The notes under the pieces are model-generated. The model had not been told where the DNA came from. It made no database searches and saw nothing but the letters and a program-made list of their open reading frames with translations. This document shows, in pieces, positions 19,699 to 28,557 of a DNA stretch of 64,000 nucleotides (position 1 is its first letter; each line of letters starts with the position of its first letter). The stretch spans positions 1,860,001-1,924,000 of the forward strand of contig NZ_CP032286.1 of NCBI RefSeq assembly GCF_002165305.2, in the 5' to 3' direction. This stretch comes from Acinetobacter sp. WCHA55. Its GTDB lineage: Bacteria > Pseudomonadota > Gammaproteobacteria > Pseudomonadales > Moraxellaceae. The position numbers and the translations under genes were made by a program.

Positions 19699-20550
19699 TC
19701 AACTCTTGGATAAAATTGCGCGATGTTGCTTTTGATAGAGCTTTGGCGTGGTACCCGTTAAACTTTTAAAAACACGATGAAAATGACTTTGATCACTAAA
19801 GCCGAGTGTATAACTGAGTTGTGCTATATCCATACCTTGTTTTAAAAAAGTGCGTGCATCATTAATTTTATGATTCAATTGATAAGCGTGCGGCGTCATA
19901 CCTAGAGATGATTTAAATAACCGAATAATGGCATATCGACTCAACTGGACTTCTTGCGACATTTGCTCTAATGATAAAAACAAATCAGCATCCTGAATCA
20001 TCGATAAAAGCTGCTTAAACTCTTGCTGTGCATAGTGTTGGGGAGCAAGCAATTCTAGCTGAATATATGGAAATAAAAGCTCAGTAAGTGTTGTGATTAA
20101 AGTTTGTTCTTTTTCCCAATACGACAGTTCAGTATCAAATAATTGCCTGTTAAGACAGCTAAAGTCTTGATACATCTTTGGCTGTTTATACAACATAGGT
20201 TTGAACTGCGGAATGTCATGACAAGTATACTCATGTCTAGTTTCTTGTAATAACTGGTTCAACCAACGTGCATCTAAATGCATCATTTGATAGCTCCAAG
20301 CCTGATCTAGAACAGGATTACAAGCATGTTCTACATGCGCAGGAACCAATACCAAGGTACCCGCATCTATTTGTTGCGTTCCACCGAAGTGGCTAGTGAA
20401 AATACTGTTGCCTTGATCCACCGCACCAATTGAAAATGTCGGATGACTATGGGCTTTATAACAAGCATGACTTGTACACGCCCGACGTGTTTCCACATAG
20501 GGCATGCACGGATCACTCCAAAATTCAACTGAAGTACCTTGCTCTCTCAT
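19699..20550 (-). CDS. AraC-family transcriptional regulator
   Basis: This regulator has about 283 residues with an N-terminal AraC-type cupin (HSHPTFSIGAVDQGNSIF, then VLVPAHVEHACNP) and a C-terminal pair of helix-turn-helix motifs (SLEQMSQEVQLSRYAIIRLF and LSYTLGFSDQSHFHRVFKS). It probably senses an amino acid or related metabolite and drives the LysE-type exporter located 48 bases downstream. The exact start is uncertain: an ATG at 20550 was chosen over a GTG at 20562, and neither has a strong ribosome binding site. Confidence 0.88.
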   Translation of the reverse strand: MREQGTSVEFWSDPCMPYVETRRACTSHACYKAHSHPTFSIGAVDQGNSIFTSHFGGTQQIDAGTLVLVPAHVEHACNPVLDQAWSYQMMHLDARWLNQLLQETRHEYTCHDIPQFKPMLYKQPKMYQDFSCLNRQLFDTELSYWEKEQTLITTLTELLFPYIQLELLAPQHYAQQEFKQLLSMIQDADLFLSLEQMSQEVQLSRYAIIRLFKSSLGMTPHAYQLNHKINDARTFLKQGMDIAQLSYTLGFSDQSHFHRVFKSLTGTTPKLYQKQHRAILSKS

Positions 20551-20571
20551 CACAGACGACACATCAACCGA

Positions 20572-21054
20572 TTATTGTTGTAATGCTTTTTCAATATCTG
20601 CCTGAATCGCTTCAGGCTTAGTGGTTGGCGCATAACGATTAATTACTTTACCATCTTTACCAATCAAGAATTTTGTAAAATTCCACTTAATGCCGCTGCC
20701 GAGAATCCCTTTGCTGTTATTGGTTAAATACCGGAATATGGCGTGGGCTTCTGGGCCTTTAACATCGACTTTGGAAAACATGGGAAAAGTCACCCCATAG
20801 TTTTTCTGACAATACGCTCCTATTTGCTCATTGCTACCCGGATCTTGACCCCCAAATTGATCACAAGGGAAGCCTAGCACCTCAAACCCTTGCGCATGAT
20901 ATTGCTCGTAAATTTTTTCTAACCCTGCAAATTGTGGTGTAAAACCACATTTACTGGCCGTATTGACGATGAGCAGCACTTCACCCTCATAGTCAGCAAA
21001 AGATTTATTTTTTCCATCTAACAATTCCGCTTCAAACTGATAAATGTTGGTCAT
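20572..21054 (-). CDS. Glutathione peroxidase family protein (Cys-type)
   Basis: The 160-residue thioredoxin-fold peroxidase carries its catalytic Cys in NTASKCGFTPQFAGLE (about residue 36), the FPCDQFGGQDPGSNEQI motif with a second Cys, and the WNFTKFLIGKDG strand. The presence of Cys rather than Sec and the FPC motif fit bacterial enzymes that use thioredoxin. It overlaps msrB by four bases, so the two form an oxidative-damage repair operon. Confidence 0.93.
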   Translation of the reverse strand: MTNIYQFEAELLDGKNKSFADYEGEVLLIVNTASKCGFTPQFAGLEKIYEQYHAQGFEVLGFPCDQFGGQDPGSNEQIGAYCQKNYGVTFPMFSKVDVKGPEAHAIFRYLTNNSKGILGSGIKWNFTKFLIGKDGKVINRYAPTTKPEAIQADIEKALQQ

Positions 21055-21470
21055 GGATAAGTATCCTCATCACTTTTTTCTTGTGTTTCTAGTTCTAATG
21101 AAGCCGAGTTTACACAGTAACGTAAACCTGTTGGCTCAGGTCCATCTGTAAAAACATGGCCTAAATGAGCATCACAGTGATGACATACAATTTCGGTACG
21201 CACCATGCCATGTGTTGTATCTTGATGCTCTTCTATCACAGTCGTATTGAGTGGCTTATAAAAACTTGGCCAGCCGCAACCACTGTCATATTTGTTTTCA
21301 GAATTAAATAATGGCGTACCACAGCAACGGCATACATAAGTGCCTGCTTGTTTCGTATTCCAATATTTCCCCGTAAAGGCTGGTTCCGTCCCCTTTTGTC
21401 GCGTAATGCGAAATTCGTCAGGTGATAACTCTCTTTGCCATTCTCGGTCTGTTTTATTGAGTTTTCCCAT
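21051..21470 (-). CDS. msrB: Peptide-methionine (R)-S-oxide reductase (MsrB)
   Basis: This 139-residue protein has the two zinc-binding CxxC pairs (YVCRCCGTPLF and IVCHHCDAHLGHVF), the GCGWPSFYKPL motif, and the catalytic Cys in RYCVNSASLEL near residue 118. It reduces the R form of methionine sulfoxide in proteins. It is transcribed first, with the glutathione peroxidase gene overlapping its stop. Confidence 0.96.
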   Translation of the reverse strand: MGKLNKTDREWQRELSPDEFRITRQKGTEPAFTGKYWNTKQAGTYVCRCCGTPLFNSENKYDSGCGWPSFYKPLNTTVIEEHQDTTHGMVRTEIVCHHCDAHLGHVFTDGPEPTGLRYCVNSASLELETQEKSDEDTYP

Positions 21471-21697
21471 GATTACTTCCCTTTCTATCTTGCTATTTAA
21501 AATAGGATAATCCTATATTTACGTGATTCATCTTAAAATTTCTAGTGTTTAATTCACAATTTACAAAAGACCTATAATTCCAATAAAAGCAAAAAGAAAG
21601 CAATTTATAAAAATGGTAAGCAATTTATTTTCTTAAATGCTTTTTTGTGAGCAAATTTAGTGTTAGTCTTATTGACATTCTTGCTTAGGATTAAAAA

Positions 21698-23128
21698 ATG
21701 TCGCAAAAAAAGAGCGTTATTTTTAAACATCTACTGCCTACGATTAAACAATATCAACAGGTGGGTTTTACGCATGAAAAAATTGTTGCCTTACTCAGAG
21801 ATGAACATGATCTCGATCTGGTGACAACTGAAACATTTAAAAGTTATTTATACCGTTATGCAAAAGTGACCTCCACTCTTTCCGAGAACATCAAAATGCC
21901 GAACACTCTCCACACCCCACGCGAAATAAAAAAATCGTCTAAGCTCGAGCATGTATGCTACGACATCCGTGGACCAGTGTTACGAGCGGCCAATGAAATG
22001 GAGGAAGCTGGTCATAAAATTATTAAACTTAATATTGGTAACCCTGCACCGTTTGGTTTCGAAGCTCCTCAAGAGATTATTAATGATGTTGCTTTAAACC
22101 TGCCAAATGCAGTGGGCTATACCGACTCAAAAGGGATTTTCCCTGCGCGTAAAGCCATCTGTCAGTACTATCAACAAAAAGGCATCTTAGATATGCATGT
22201 CAATGACGTGTATATCGGCAATGGTGTCTCTGAATTGATCGTGATGGCCATGCAAGGCTTGTTAGATGATGGTGACGAGATGCTCGTGCCTATGCCAGAC
22301 TACCCCCTTTGGACGGCTGCGGTAAATCTTTCAGGCGGTACAGCTGTTCATTATAAATGTGATGAAGAAAACTTTTGGTATCCTGATGTTGTGGATATGG
22401 AAAGTAAAATCACACCACGTACCCGCGGTATCGTGATTATCAATCCTAACAACCCAACAGGTGCAGTTTATCCACGTCATGTACTTGAGCAAATTGTCGC
22501 ATTGGCTAAAAAGCATGATTTGATTTTGTTTGCAGATGAAATTTACGACAAAATCGTTTATGACGGTATTGAGCATGTTTCTGTAGCAGCGTTAGCGGGT
22601 GACCAACTCTGTATTTCATTCAATGGTTTATCTAAAGCATACCGTATTGCGGGTTACCGCTCAGGCTGGATGGCCATCACAGGTGATAAGTCTCGTGCGG
22701 TCGATTATATTGAAGGTTTAGACATGCTCGCTTCTATGCGTTTGTGTGCCAACCACCAAGCACAGTATGCGATCCAAACAGCTTTAGGCGGTTACCAATC
22801 AATCAATGATTTAATTCGTCCAGGTGGTCGTTTGTACGAACAGCGTAATATTGCTTGGCAAATGTTGAATGACATTCCTGGTGTATCTTGTGTTAAACCT
22901 GAAGGCGCGATGTATTGTTTCCCGAAATTAGACCCAGAAATCTATCCAGTTCAAGATGATGAAAAACTGATGCTTGATTTACTTCGTGCGGAAAAAGTAC
23001 TTCTGGTTCAAGGCACAGGCTTTAACTGGCCTACACCAGATCATTTCCGTGTGGTATTCCTCCCTGCTGAAAATGAACTACGTGAAGCCATTACCCGTGT
23101 AGGTCGTTTCCTTGCGAAAATGCGTTAA
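21698..23128 (+). CDS. alaA: AlaA-type alanine transaminase with an N-terminal extension
   Basis: The 476-residue protein matches E. coli AlaA closely from about residue 80 (KSSKLEHVCYDIRGPVLRAA) to the end, including NGVSELIVMAMQGLL, NPNNPTGAVYP and the PLP lysine in FNGLSKAYRIAGYRSG (about residue 313). E. coli AlaA is about 405 residues. Here about 65 residues are added at the front (MSQKKSVIFKHLLPTIKQYQ, GFTHEKIVALLRDEH), which look like a helical helix-turn-helix-type module. Translation could also begin at an internal ATG near residue 67. It makes alanine from pyruvate and glutamate. Confidence 0.9.
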   Translation: MSQKKSVIFKHLLPTIKQYQQVGFTHEKIVALLRDEHDLDLVTTETFKSYLYRYAKVTSTLSENIKMPNTLHTPREIKKSSKLEHVCYDIRGPVLRAANEMEEAGHKIIKLNIGNPAPFGFEAPQEIINDVALNLPNAVGYTDSKGIFPARKAICQYYQQKGILDMHVNDVYIGNGVSELIVMAMQGLLDDGDEMLVPMPDYPLWTAAVNLSGGTAVHYKCDEENFWYPDVVDMESKITPRTRGIVIINPNNPTGAVYPRHVLEQIVALAKKHDLILFADEIYDKIVYDGIEHVSVAALAGDQLCISFNGLSKAYRIAGYRSGWMAITGDKSRAVDYIEGLDMLASMRLCANHQAQYAIQTALGGYQSINDLIRPGGRLYEQRNIAWQMLNDIPGVSCVKPEGAMYCFPKLDPEIYPVQDDEKLMLDLLRAEKVLLVQGTGFNWPTPDHFRVVFLPAENELREAITRVGRFLAKMR

Positions 23129-23138
23129 TTGATCACTT

Positions 23139-23171
23139 AAAAAAAACCGTACTTTGTGTACGGTTTTTTTA
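23139..23171 (+). terminator. Intrinsic terminator after alaA
   Basis: The stem AAAAACCGTAC/GTACGGTTTTT is followed by T residues, about 13 bases after the alaA stop. Confidence 0.9.
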
Positions 23172-23267
23172 TTTACAAAACTGTAATACATCACTTTTCA
23201 AGTTTGGCATAAGTTTAAAAGAAGCAGCCATTTGCTGTGATTCCATTGAGATGATGGGGAGTCGCTT

Positions 23268-23471
23268 ATGGGGACAATTGCGGTAACATCTTGGAAATAC
23301 AATGCTTCTACACGCTATTTAAAAATTTTCTATGCCGATGGTTCAGGCGAGCTGTACCACCCTGTACCTGAATTTATTTATAACAACTTAGTTCGATGTA
23401 ATAATAAAACAGCCTTTGTTCATAAATATTTAGAATATGATTTGCACTTTACACGCTTAAGTATTCATTAA
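23268..23471 (+). CDS. Small KTSC-like domain protein
   Basis: The 67-residue protein has the beta-strand pattern of the KTSC domain (short proteins with conserved WKYN and GSGELYHPVPEFIYNNL). The final part departs from the usual KTSC signature. Function is unknown. A ribosome binding site (GATGGGGAG) precedes the ATG. Confidence 0.7.
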   Translation: MGTIAVTSWKYNASTRYLKIFYADGSGELYHPVPEFIYNNLVRCNNKTAFVHKYLEYDLHFTRLSIH

Positions 23472-23496
23472 TTTTTGAAACTCAAACAATCAGGAT

Positions 23497-24099
23497 TTAT
23501 CCTGATTGTTTTTCATAATTCCACGTCACTACCAACAAACCCGCACCAATCGCTAATGTAGACAAGTTAAACTGCTCATCCTGCTGAATACGCGCGATGA
23601 AGTCCGTGACTTGATCCACATGTGATAGAACATTATCAACCACCAAAACTCCGCGTGAAACACACATTAGTCGTTTCAAATCTGGCCAATAGTCGACATA
23701 AGCATCACGCTCAGCATCTAGCAATATAAAATCAAAGGTGACTTGCGACTGCTTCAAATATTCAGCTGCGTCACCCACCCAAAACTCAACACCATTGGAT
23801 AAATTGAAATCCGCAAGATGGCTAGCTGCTTGTTGACTTCTCTCAGCATCAATTTCCAAAGTGGTTAATCGAGCATTCACTTGCTGCGCAGCATAAGCCA
23901 GCCATAAGGTTGAGTAACCTGTTGATGTTCCTATTTCCAATATCTGCTGAGGCTGTTGAATATGAACCAGTTGTGCCAAAAACTGTGCAGACTCAGGCTC
24001 AATATTACGAAAGCGTGCAATACGATCTGTTTGCGTACTATCATGTTCTTGAAAGCGATGATATAAGGTCGATACTTTACTCAAAAATTCTGCATGCAT
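23497..24099 (-). CDS. O-methyltransferase family protein (class I SAM-dependent)
   Basis: This protein of about 200 residues has the SAM-binding motifs of the catechol O-methyltransferase-like group: ILEIGTSTGYSTLWLAYA near residue 50, TLEIDAERSQQA, FWVGDAAEYL and FDFILLDAERDAYVDYWPDL. The ATG at 24099 follows a strong GAGGGGGA site by seven bases. The substrate is unknown. The DUF1653 gene lies next to it on the same strand, 33 bases upstream. Confidence 0.85.
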   Translation of the reverse strand: MHAEFLSKVSTLYHRFQEHDSTQTDRIARFRNIEPESAQFLAQLVHIQQPQQILEIGTSTGYSTLWLAYAAQQVNARLTTLEIDAERSQQAASHLADFNLSNGVEFWVGDAAEYLKQSQVTFDFILLDAERDAYVDYWPDLKRLMCVSRGVLVVDNVLSHVDQVTDFIARIQQDEQFNLSTLAIGAGLLVVTWNYEKQSG

Positions 24100-24132
24100 G
24101 ATCAAATCCCCCTCTACTTTACTTAGCGTTGT

Positions 24133-24354
24133 TTATACTTCTTGAATCAATTTAAAGCGCTCAACTTCACGGTCATCTTCTAGCATTACCGTTTCAGTAA
24201 ACATGGCAAATGGACGCACCCAAATCGAGTAATCGCCATATAGACACTGATAAACCACTAGTTTTTCTTCGGTTTCACTATGCGTAGCCACATGTAAAAC
24301 TTGATACAACTGCCCTTTATAATGCTGATAAATACCGCGTTGTAATTGCATCAC
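24133..24354 (-). CDS. DUF1653 family protein
   Basis: The 73-residue protein has the DUF1653 pattern (GIYQHYKGQLYQVLHVATHSET, then VVYQCLYGDYSIWVRP and FTETV). The biochemical role is unknown. It precedes the methyltransferase gene on the same strand and may be co-transcribed with it. Confidence 0.85.
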   Translation of the reverse strand: MMQLQRGIYQHYKGQLYQVLHVATHSETEEKLVVYQCLYGDYSIWVRPFAMFTETVMLEDDREVERFKLIQEV

Positions 24355-24588
24355 TTGATTCCCTATTTTTTAATTGTCTTGATCATACCTAATTTATTCT
24401 GCCTAAACTGCAAATCAGTTGAAAAATCATTTAAATCCCCCATATAGCTTTATGAAATAATAAAAAAAAAACCTTAAAATCTATAAAACCGATTATTAAA
24501 ATAAAAACAAACTGTTTTATCTATTTTCAGATTTACTCTATGATTCTTTTATCAAATAATTTTACAGACTGCTTTGGAGAGCTTAACC

Positions 24589-26154
24589 ATGTTAGATCAA
24601 AATACTTCAGCTCAATTAAAAACACTTCTTGAACGCCTTGAAGGTCCGATTGAATTGGTTGCGACTTTGAACGGTTCTGAGAAATCAGACAAAATCAAAG
24701 AATTGGTTGAAGAGGTTGCAGCACTGTCTCCACTAGTGACTGCACGTTTTGATGGTCAGAACTCACGTGCACCTAGCTTTGGTGTAGCAAAAGCGGGGGA
24801 AGAGCCTCGTGTCTTCTTTGCCGGTTTACCGATGGGACATGAGTTTACCTCTTTGATCTTGGCATTGTTACAAACTTCAGGTTACGCACCCAAAGTATCG
24901 GATGAAGTTTTGGCTTCAATCAAAGGTTTAGCGATCCAGTCTAACTTTGACGTATTTGTCTCTTTAAGCTGTCATAACTGTCCAGACGTGGTGCAAGCAT
25001 TGAACCTGATTGCCATTTACAATCCGGGTACGACAGCAACCATGATTGATGGTGCATTCTTCCAAGATGAAGTTGAAGAACGCAAAATCATGGCTGTGCC
25101 AATGGTGTTCCAAGACAACAATCATATTGGTCAAGGCCGTATGACTTTGGAAGAAATTATTGCCAAACTGGATACCAATTCAGCAGCCAAAGAAGCTGAA
25201 AAACTCAATGCCAAAGCTGCTTTTGATGTTTTAGTGATTGGTGGTGGTCCTGCGGGAAATACCTCAGCCATCTATGCAGCACGTAAAGGTATTAAAACCG
25301 GAATCGTGGCTGAACGTATGGGTGGTCAAGTCATGGATACCATGGACATTGAAAACTACACCTCGATTCAAAAGACCCAAGGGCCAAAGTTTGCTGCTGA
25401 AATGGAAGCACATGTACGTGAGTACGGTGTGGACATCATGAACTTACAGCGTGTTTCTAACATCAAAGGTGCAGATGAGACCGCGAATGGCTTGGTTGAA
25501 GTCACTTTAGAAAATGGTGCGAAGCTTGAATCTAAAACAGTCATCCTTTCAACAGGTGCACGTTGGAGAGAAATGAATGTGCCGGGTGAAGCAGAATACC
25601 GCACTCGTGGTGTTGCTTACTGTCCACACTGTGATGGCCCACTGTTTAAAGGCAAACGTGTTGCTGTAATTGGCGGGGGGAACTCAGGTGTCGAGGCTGC
25701 GATTGATCTTGCTGGGATTGTGGAACATGTAACTTTGGTTGAGTTTGATACCAAACTACGTGCAGACCAAGTGTTGCAAGACAAATTGCATAGCTTGCCT
25801 AACACCACAGTCATCCTGAATGCCCTATCAACCGAAGTTGTGGGTGATGGTAAGCAAGTGACGGCATTGAAATATAAAGACCGTGCAACCGATGTAGAAC
25901 ATACGGTTGAGCTTGCAGGAATCTTTGTACAAATTGGTTTATTGCCAAACACCGATTTCTTAAAAGAGACTGCTGTTGAGCTTTCAAACCGTAATGAAAT
26001 TGTGATTAACGATCGCAACGAAACCAATGTCAAAGGTGTATTTGCCGCAGGTGACTGTACGACTGTGCCTTACAAGCAAATCATTATTGCTACAGGTGAA
26101 GGTGCGAAAGCATCTCTGTCTGCTTTTGACTATATTATTCGTTCTGGACTGTAA
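24589..26154 (+). CDS. ahpF: Alkyl hydroperoxide reductase subunit F (AhpF)
   Basis: This 521-residue flavoprotein is full length. The N-terminal thioredoxin-like domains hold CHNC (Cys at about residues 128 and 131). The FAD and NADH domains contain [19 protein letters not shown] and [16 protein letters not shown], with the redox CPHC near residues 345-348. It reduces AhpC, which detoxifies peroxides. ahpC is not next to it, so this is a stand-alone ahpF. The start is the ATG after a GGAGAGC site. The AT-rich upstream region may hold an OxyR site, but I could not fit one with confidence. Confidence 0.96.
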   Translation: MLDQNTSAQLKTLLERLEGPIELVATLNGSEKSDKIKELVEEVAALSPLVTARFDGQNSRAPSFGVAKAGEEPRVFFAGLPMGHEFTSLILALLQTSGYAPKVSDEVLASIKGLAIQSNFDVFVSLSCHNCPDVVQALNLIAIYNPGTTATMIDGAFFQDEVEERKIMAVPMVFQDNNHIGQGRMTLEEIIAKLDTNSAAKEAEKLNAKAAFDVLVIGGGPAGNTSAIYAARKGIKTGIVAERMGGQVMDTMDIENYTSIQKTQGPKFAAEMEAHVREYGVDIMNLQRVSNIKGADETANGLVEVTLENGAKLESKTVILSTGARWREMNVPGEAEYRTRGVAYCPHCDGPLFKGKRVAVIGGGNSGVEAAIDLAGIVEHVTLVEFDTKLRADQVLQDKLHSLPNTTVILNALSTEVVGDGKQVTALKYKDRATDVEHTVELAGIFVQIGLLPNTDFLKETAVELSNRNEIVINDRNETNVKGVFAAGDCTTVPYKQIIIATGEGAKASLSAFDYIIRSGL

Positions 26155-26333
26155 TCCTCTCAGGCTCTTCTCTGCTAAAGGCTTATAAGCTGTGTTGCTT
26201 ATAAGCCTTTTATCACGCTGTTTTTTATAAAAAATTACATTTTTTTAACAATAATGCAGTCTGCTTTACATTCAAAGTAGATTATATTTTGCCCACCCCC
26301 TGCTTTTGGGTATAAAACGAAAAGGATATGAAA

Positions 26334-26675
26334 ATGAATAAATTACTTATTGCTTTAGGTCTTGCTGCTGCTGTTGTTTTAGTAGGTTGTTCAAAAGAAA
26401 AAGCGCCTGAAACAGGTGCAACGACAGGTGAACACCTTGAAAATGCTGCTGAACAAGCAGGTCATGACATTAACCAAGCTGCAAGTGAAGCAGTATCTGA
26501 CACTCAAAAAGCTGCAGATGAAGCATCTGCCAAAATTGGTGCTGCCGCTGACGAAGCTGCTGCGAAAACTGAAGCTGCTGCTGAAGATGTTAAAAATGCC
26601 TCTAAAGAAGCAACAGCTCATGTTGCTGGTGCAGTAGAACAAGGCGCTGCTGATGTGAAAGAAAAAGCGCAATAA
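26334..26675 (+). CDS. Alanine-rich amphipathic lipoprotein
   Basis: This 113-residue protein has a lipoprotein signal peptide (LVGC, Cys near residue 19). The mature part is a continuous Ala/Lys/Glu/Asp helix with repeated ADEAxAK-like 11-residue units, similar to apolipoprotein-like or LEA-type repeats. The second ATG is chosen because it is seven bases from AAAGGA. Such proteins are envelope or stress-associated. The specific function is unknown. Confidence 0.75.
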   Translation: MNKLLIALGLAAAVVLVGCSKEKAPETGATTGEHLENAAEQAGHDINQAASEAVSDTQKAADEASAKIGAAADEAAAKTEAAAEDVKNASKEATAHVAGAVEQGAADVKEKAQ

Positions 26676-26688
26676 TATTTCTAAGCTT

Positions 26689-26717
26689 AAAAAGGCCTCC
26701 CATTCGGAGGCTTTTTT
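26689..26717 (+). terminator. Intrinsic terminator after the Ala-rich lipoprotein
   Basis: The stem GCCTCC/GGAGGC is followed by a T-run, with an A-run before it. Confidence 0.88.
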
Positions 26718-26794
26718 ATGGTCTGTGCTATAGTAGATGAAACGTGCATTATTAAATAAATCATAACTTTAAAATTTGAGGATAATCTATCGTC

Positions 26795-27493
26795 ATGTCC
26801 TATTCTCACCATGTTGAACCTCATTTAATTCATCGTACTGGTTGGCTACGTGCAGCGGTTTTGGGTGCCAATGACGGCATCATTTCAGTGACCAGTTTGA
26901 TTATGGGGATGGCAGCCAGTGGCGCAACCAGCCATACCTTACTCATCACGTGTATTGCAGGGCTCATTTCAGGTGCAAGCTCTATGGCTGCGGGTGAGTA
27001 TATTTCGGTGAAGTCTCAATCAGATATTGAAGAAGCAGACTTAAAACATGAAGCCAGAGAGTTAGATAAAAACCCGCACTTAGAACTTAAAGAACTGACC
27101 CAAATTTATATACAACGTGGACTAGAACCCGAACTAGCGCATGAAGTCGCAGTACAACTCAGCGCACATGATGCACTGTCTGCACATGCCCGTGATGAAA
27201 TAGGCATCCATGAAAATACCAGTGCTAAACCACTTGAAGCCGCAGGCTCTTCTGCACTCGCCTTTTCACTAGGTGCTCTGTTTCCCATGCTGGCTATTGT
27301 CTTAAGCCCTCAAGGCTATCTGACTCAGTCAGTTGCTCTTACAGGGGTACTATCGTTATTTGGTTTAGGGGCTTTATCGAGTTACTTTTCTGGGACTTCT
27401 ATATGGACAGGTGCATTTCGCGTGACGCTATGGGGGATTTTCGCAATGCTGTTTGCCAGTTGGATTGGCTCCCTGTTTAATGTGCATGTTTAA
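26795..27493 (+). CDS. VIT1/CCC1-family transporter (iron/manganese-type)
   Basis: This 232-residue membrane protein has the family motifs HRTGWLRAAVLGANDGIISVTSL and SMAAGEYISVKSQSD, a cytosolic acidic helical loop with repeated Glu/His residues, and later segments GALFPMLAIVLSPQ and SIWTGAFRV. Eukaryotic and bacterial members move Fe(II) or Mn(II). The metal here is not determined. It has its own terminator. Confidence 0.88.
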   Translation: MSYSHHVEPHLIHRTGWLRAAVLGANDGIISVTSLIMGMAASGATSHTLLITCIAGLISGASSMAAGEYISVKSQSDIEEADLKHEARELDKNPHLELKELTQIYIQRGLEPELAHEVAVQLSAHDALSAHARDEIGIHENTSAKPLEAAGSSALAFSLGALFPMLAIVLSPQGYLTQSVALTGVLSLFGLGALSSYFSGTSIWTGAFRVTLWGIFAMLFASWIGSLFNVHV

Positions 27494-27538
27494 CGTCAAC
27501 AACACGATAAACGATAGCAGACTACCTGTTTAAAATGT

Positions 27539-27568
27539 AAAAAGCCCATGGATTAAATGGGCTTTTTA
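27539..27568 (+). terminator. Intrinsic terminator after the VIT-family gene
   Basis: The stem AAAAGCCCAT/ATGGGCTTTT is followed by T residues. Confidence 0.88.
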
Positions 27569-27779
27569 CTATTTACAGCATCATTTATCATCAATTTTAA
27601 GCTTGCACATTTTTCTCTGAGCCACTACTCAGATGCACTATTACTGATGATTGGGGTTCCATTCTACTGGTGCAACAGCTTATTTTTTAATTAGTATGAA
27701 TTGCTTAACGTCTGTTCTCCTTCCCATAACACCCAAAACACCATAGAAAATGATGAGTCAACGTCTTACTGGTATCTCG

Positions 27780-28556
27780 CTAGATTGTTTTTTCATTCAT
27801 ATAACGCCAGTAGCGTTTAGGCACATATTGCACATGTAGTTTGATATTTATTCTTGCCTCAATATTGATACTTTTAAAATAATCTTTCCATAACTGGTCA
27901 TACAGCAACTCATCATCATCTAATTCAACACTAAAAAACTGACTGTGTCCGACTTTGTGTGCATGATCAATTTGGTCAACCTCCATCTTCACCTGATGGA
28001 CGGTTATCAAATCATAATAAATGCCAAAATTTCTTTTTTCATCATAAATCAACCATCTTTGATCTTGATATCGGTTTCTAAAATGCCGCTCTATCAACGG
28101 TAAAACATTAAAATCTGGTTGTACCAAACTTAAAAATAATCCATCCTGACATTTTTTAAAGCGGACAAAAGCTTCTATACGGTGCTTTTCTCTGCCCACT
28201 TGTTTGGCCCACTGCGCAACCGCCAATACATCCGCATGCGCATAGTTACGATCTACAGCATAAGTATTTTTAAACACATAGATACAGAAATTAAAAAGCT
28301 GTTGATGCGCCTGCTCCTGCTCAGACAGAAAGCAATAATAAAAAGATCGCAGACTTTCAGCCGTAATTTTTTGCTTTAACCCTCGCCAAACTCGCTCTGC
28401 GTGTTCATCATTTGAAGTAACCTCAATACATTCATCAAATAAGCTGGCTTGGGAATTGTTAGATGCAAGCTTGACGTCAAAATCTTTAAACTGAAAGCTC
28501 CTATACACACAACTCAGCAACCCAGTCATGCTTTGATCAAAACAATATATCGACAT
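27780..28556 (-). CDS. TIGR03915-type DNA repair partner protein (DUF4130-like)
   Basis: The 258-residue protein starts at MSIYCFDQSMTGLLSCVY, one base after the stop of the radical SAM gene. A longer reading through that gene has no support. The TGLLSCVYRSF motif, the GREKHRIEAFVRFKKCQDGLFL region and DFNVLPLIERHFRNRYQDQ match the small family always found next to the radical SAM protein below. It is predicted to be part of a DNA repair or base-modification system. No biochemical activity is established. Confidence 0.85.
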   Translation of the reverse strand: MSIYCFDQSMTGLLSCVYRSFQFKDFDVKLASNNSQASLFDECIEVTSNDEHAERVWRGLKQKITAESLRSFYYCFLSEQEQAHQQLFNFCIYVFKNTYAVDRNYAHADVLAVAQWAKQVGREKHRIEAFVRFKKCQDGLFLSLVQPDFNVLPLIERHFRNRYQDQRWLIYDEKRNFGIYYDLITVHQVKMEVDQIDHAHKVGHSQFFSVELDDDELLYDQLWKDYFKSINIEARINIKLHVQYVPKRYWRYMNEKTI

Positions 28557-28557
28557 A

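Noticed and set aside
24480..24588. OxyR binding site before ahpF
   Set aside because: CTAT-like pieces are present, but the spacing does not fit the four-part OxyR pattern well enough.
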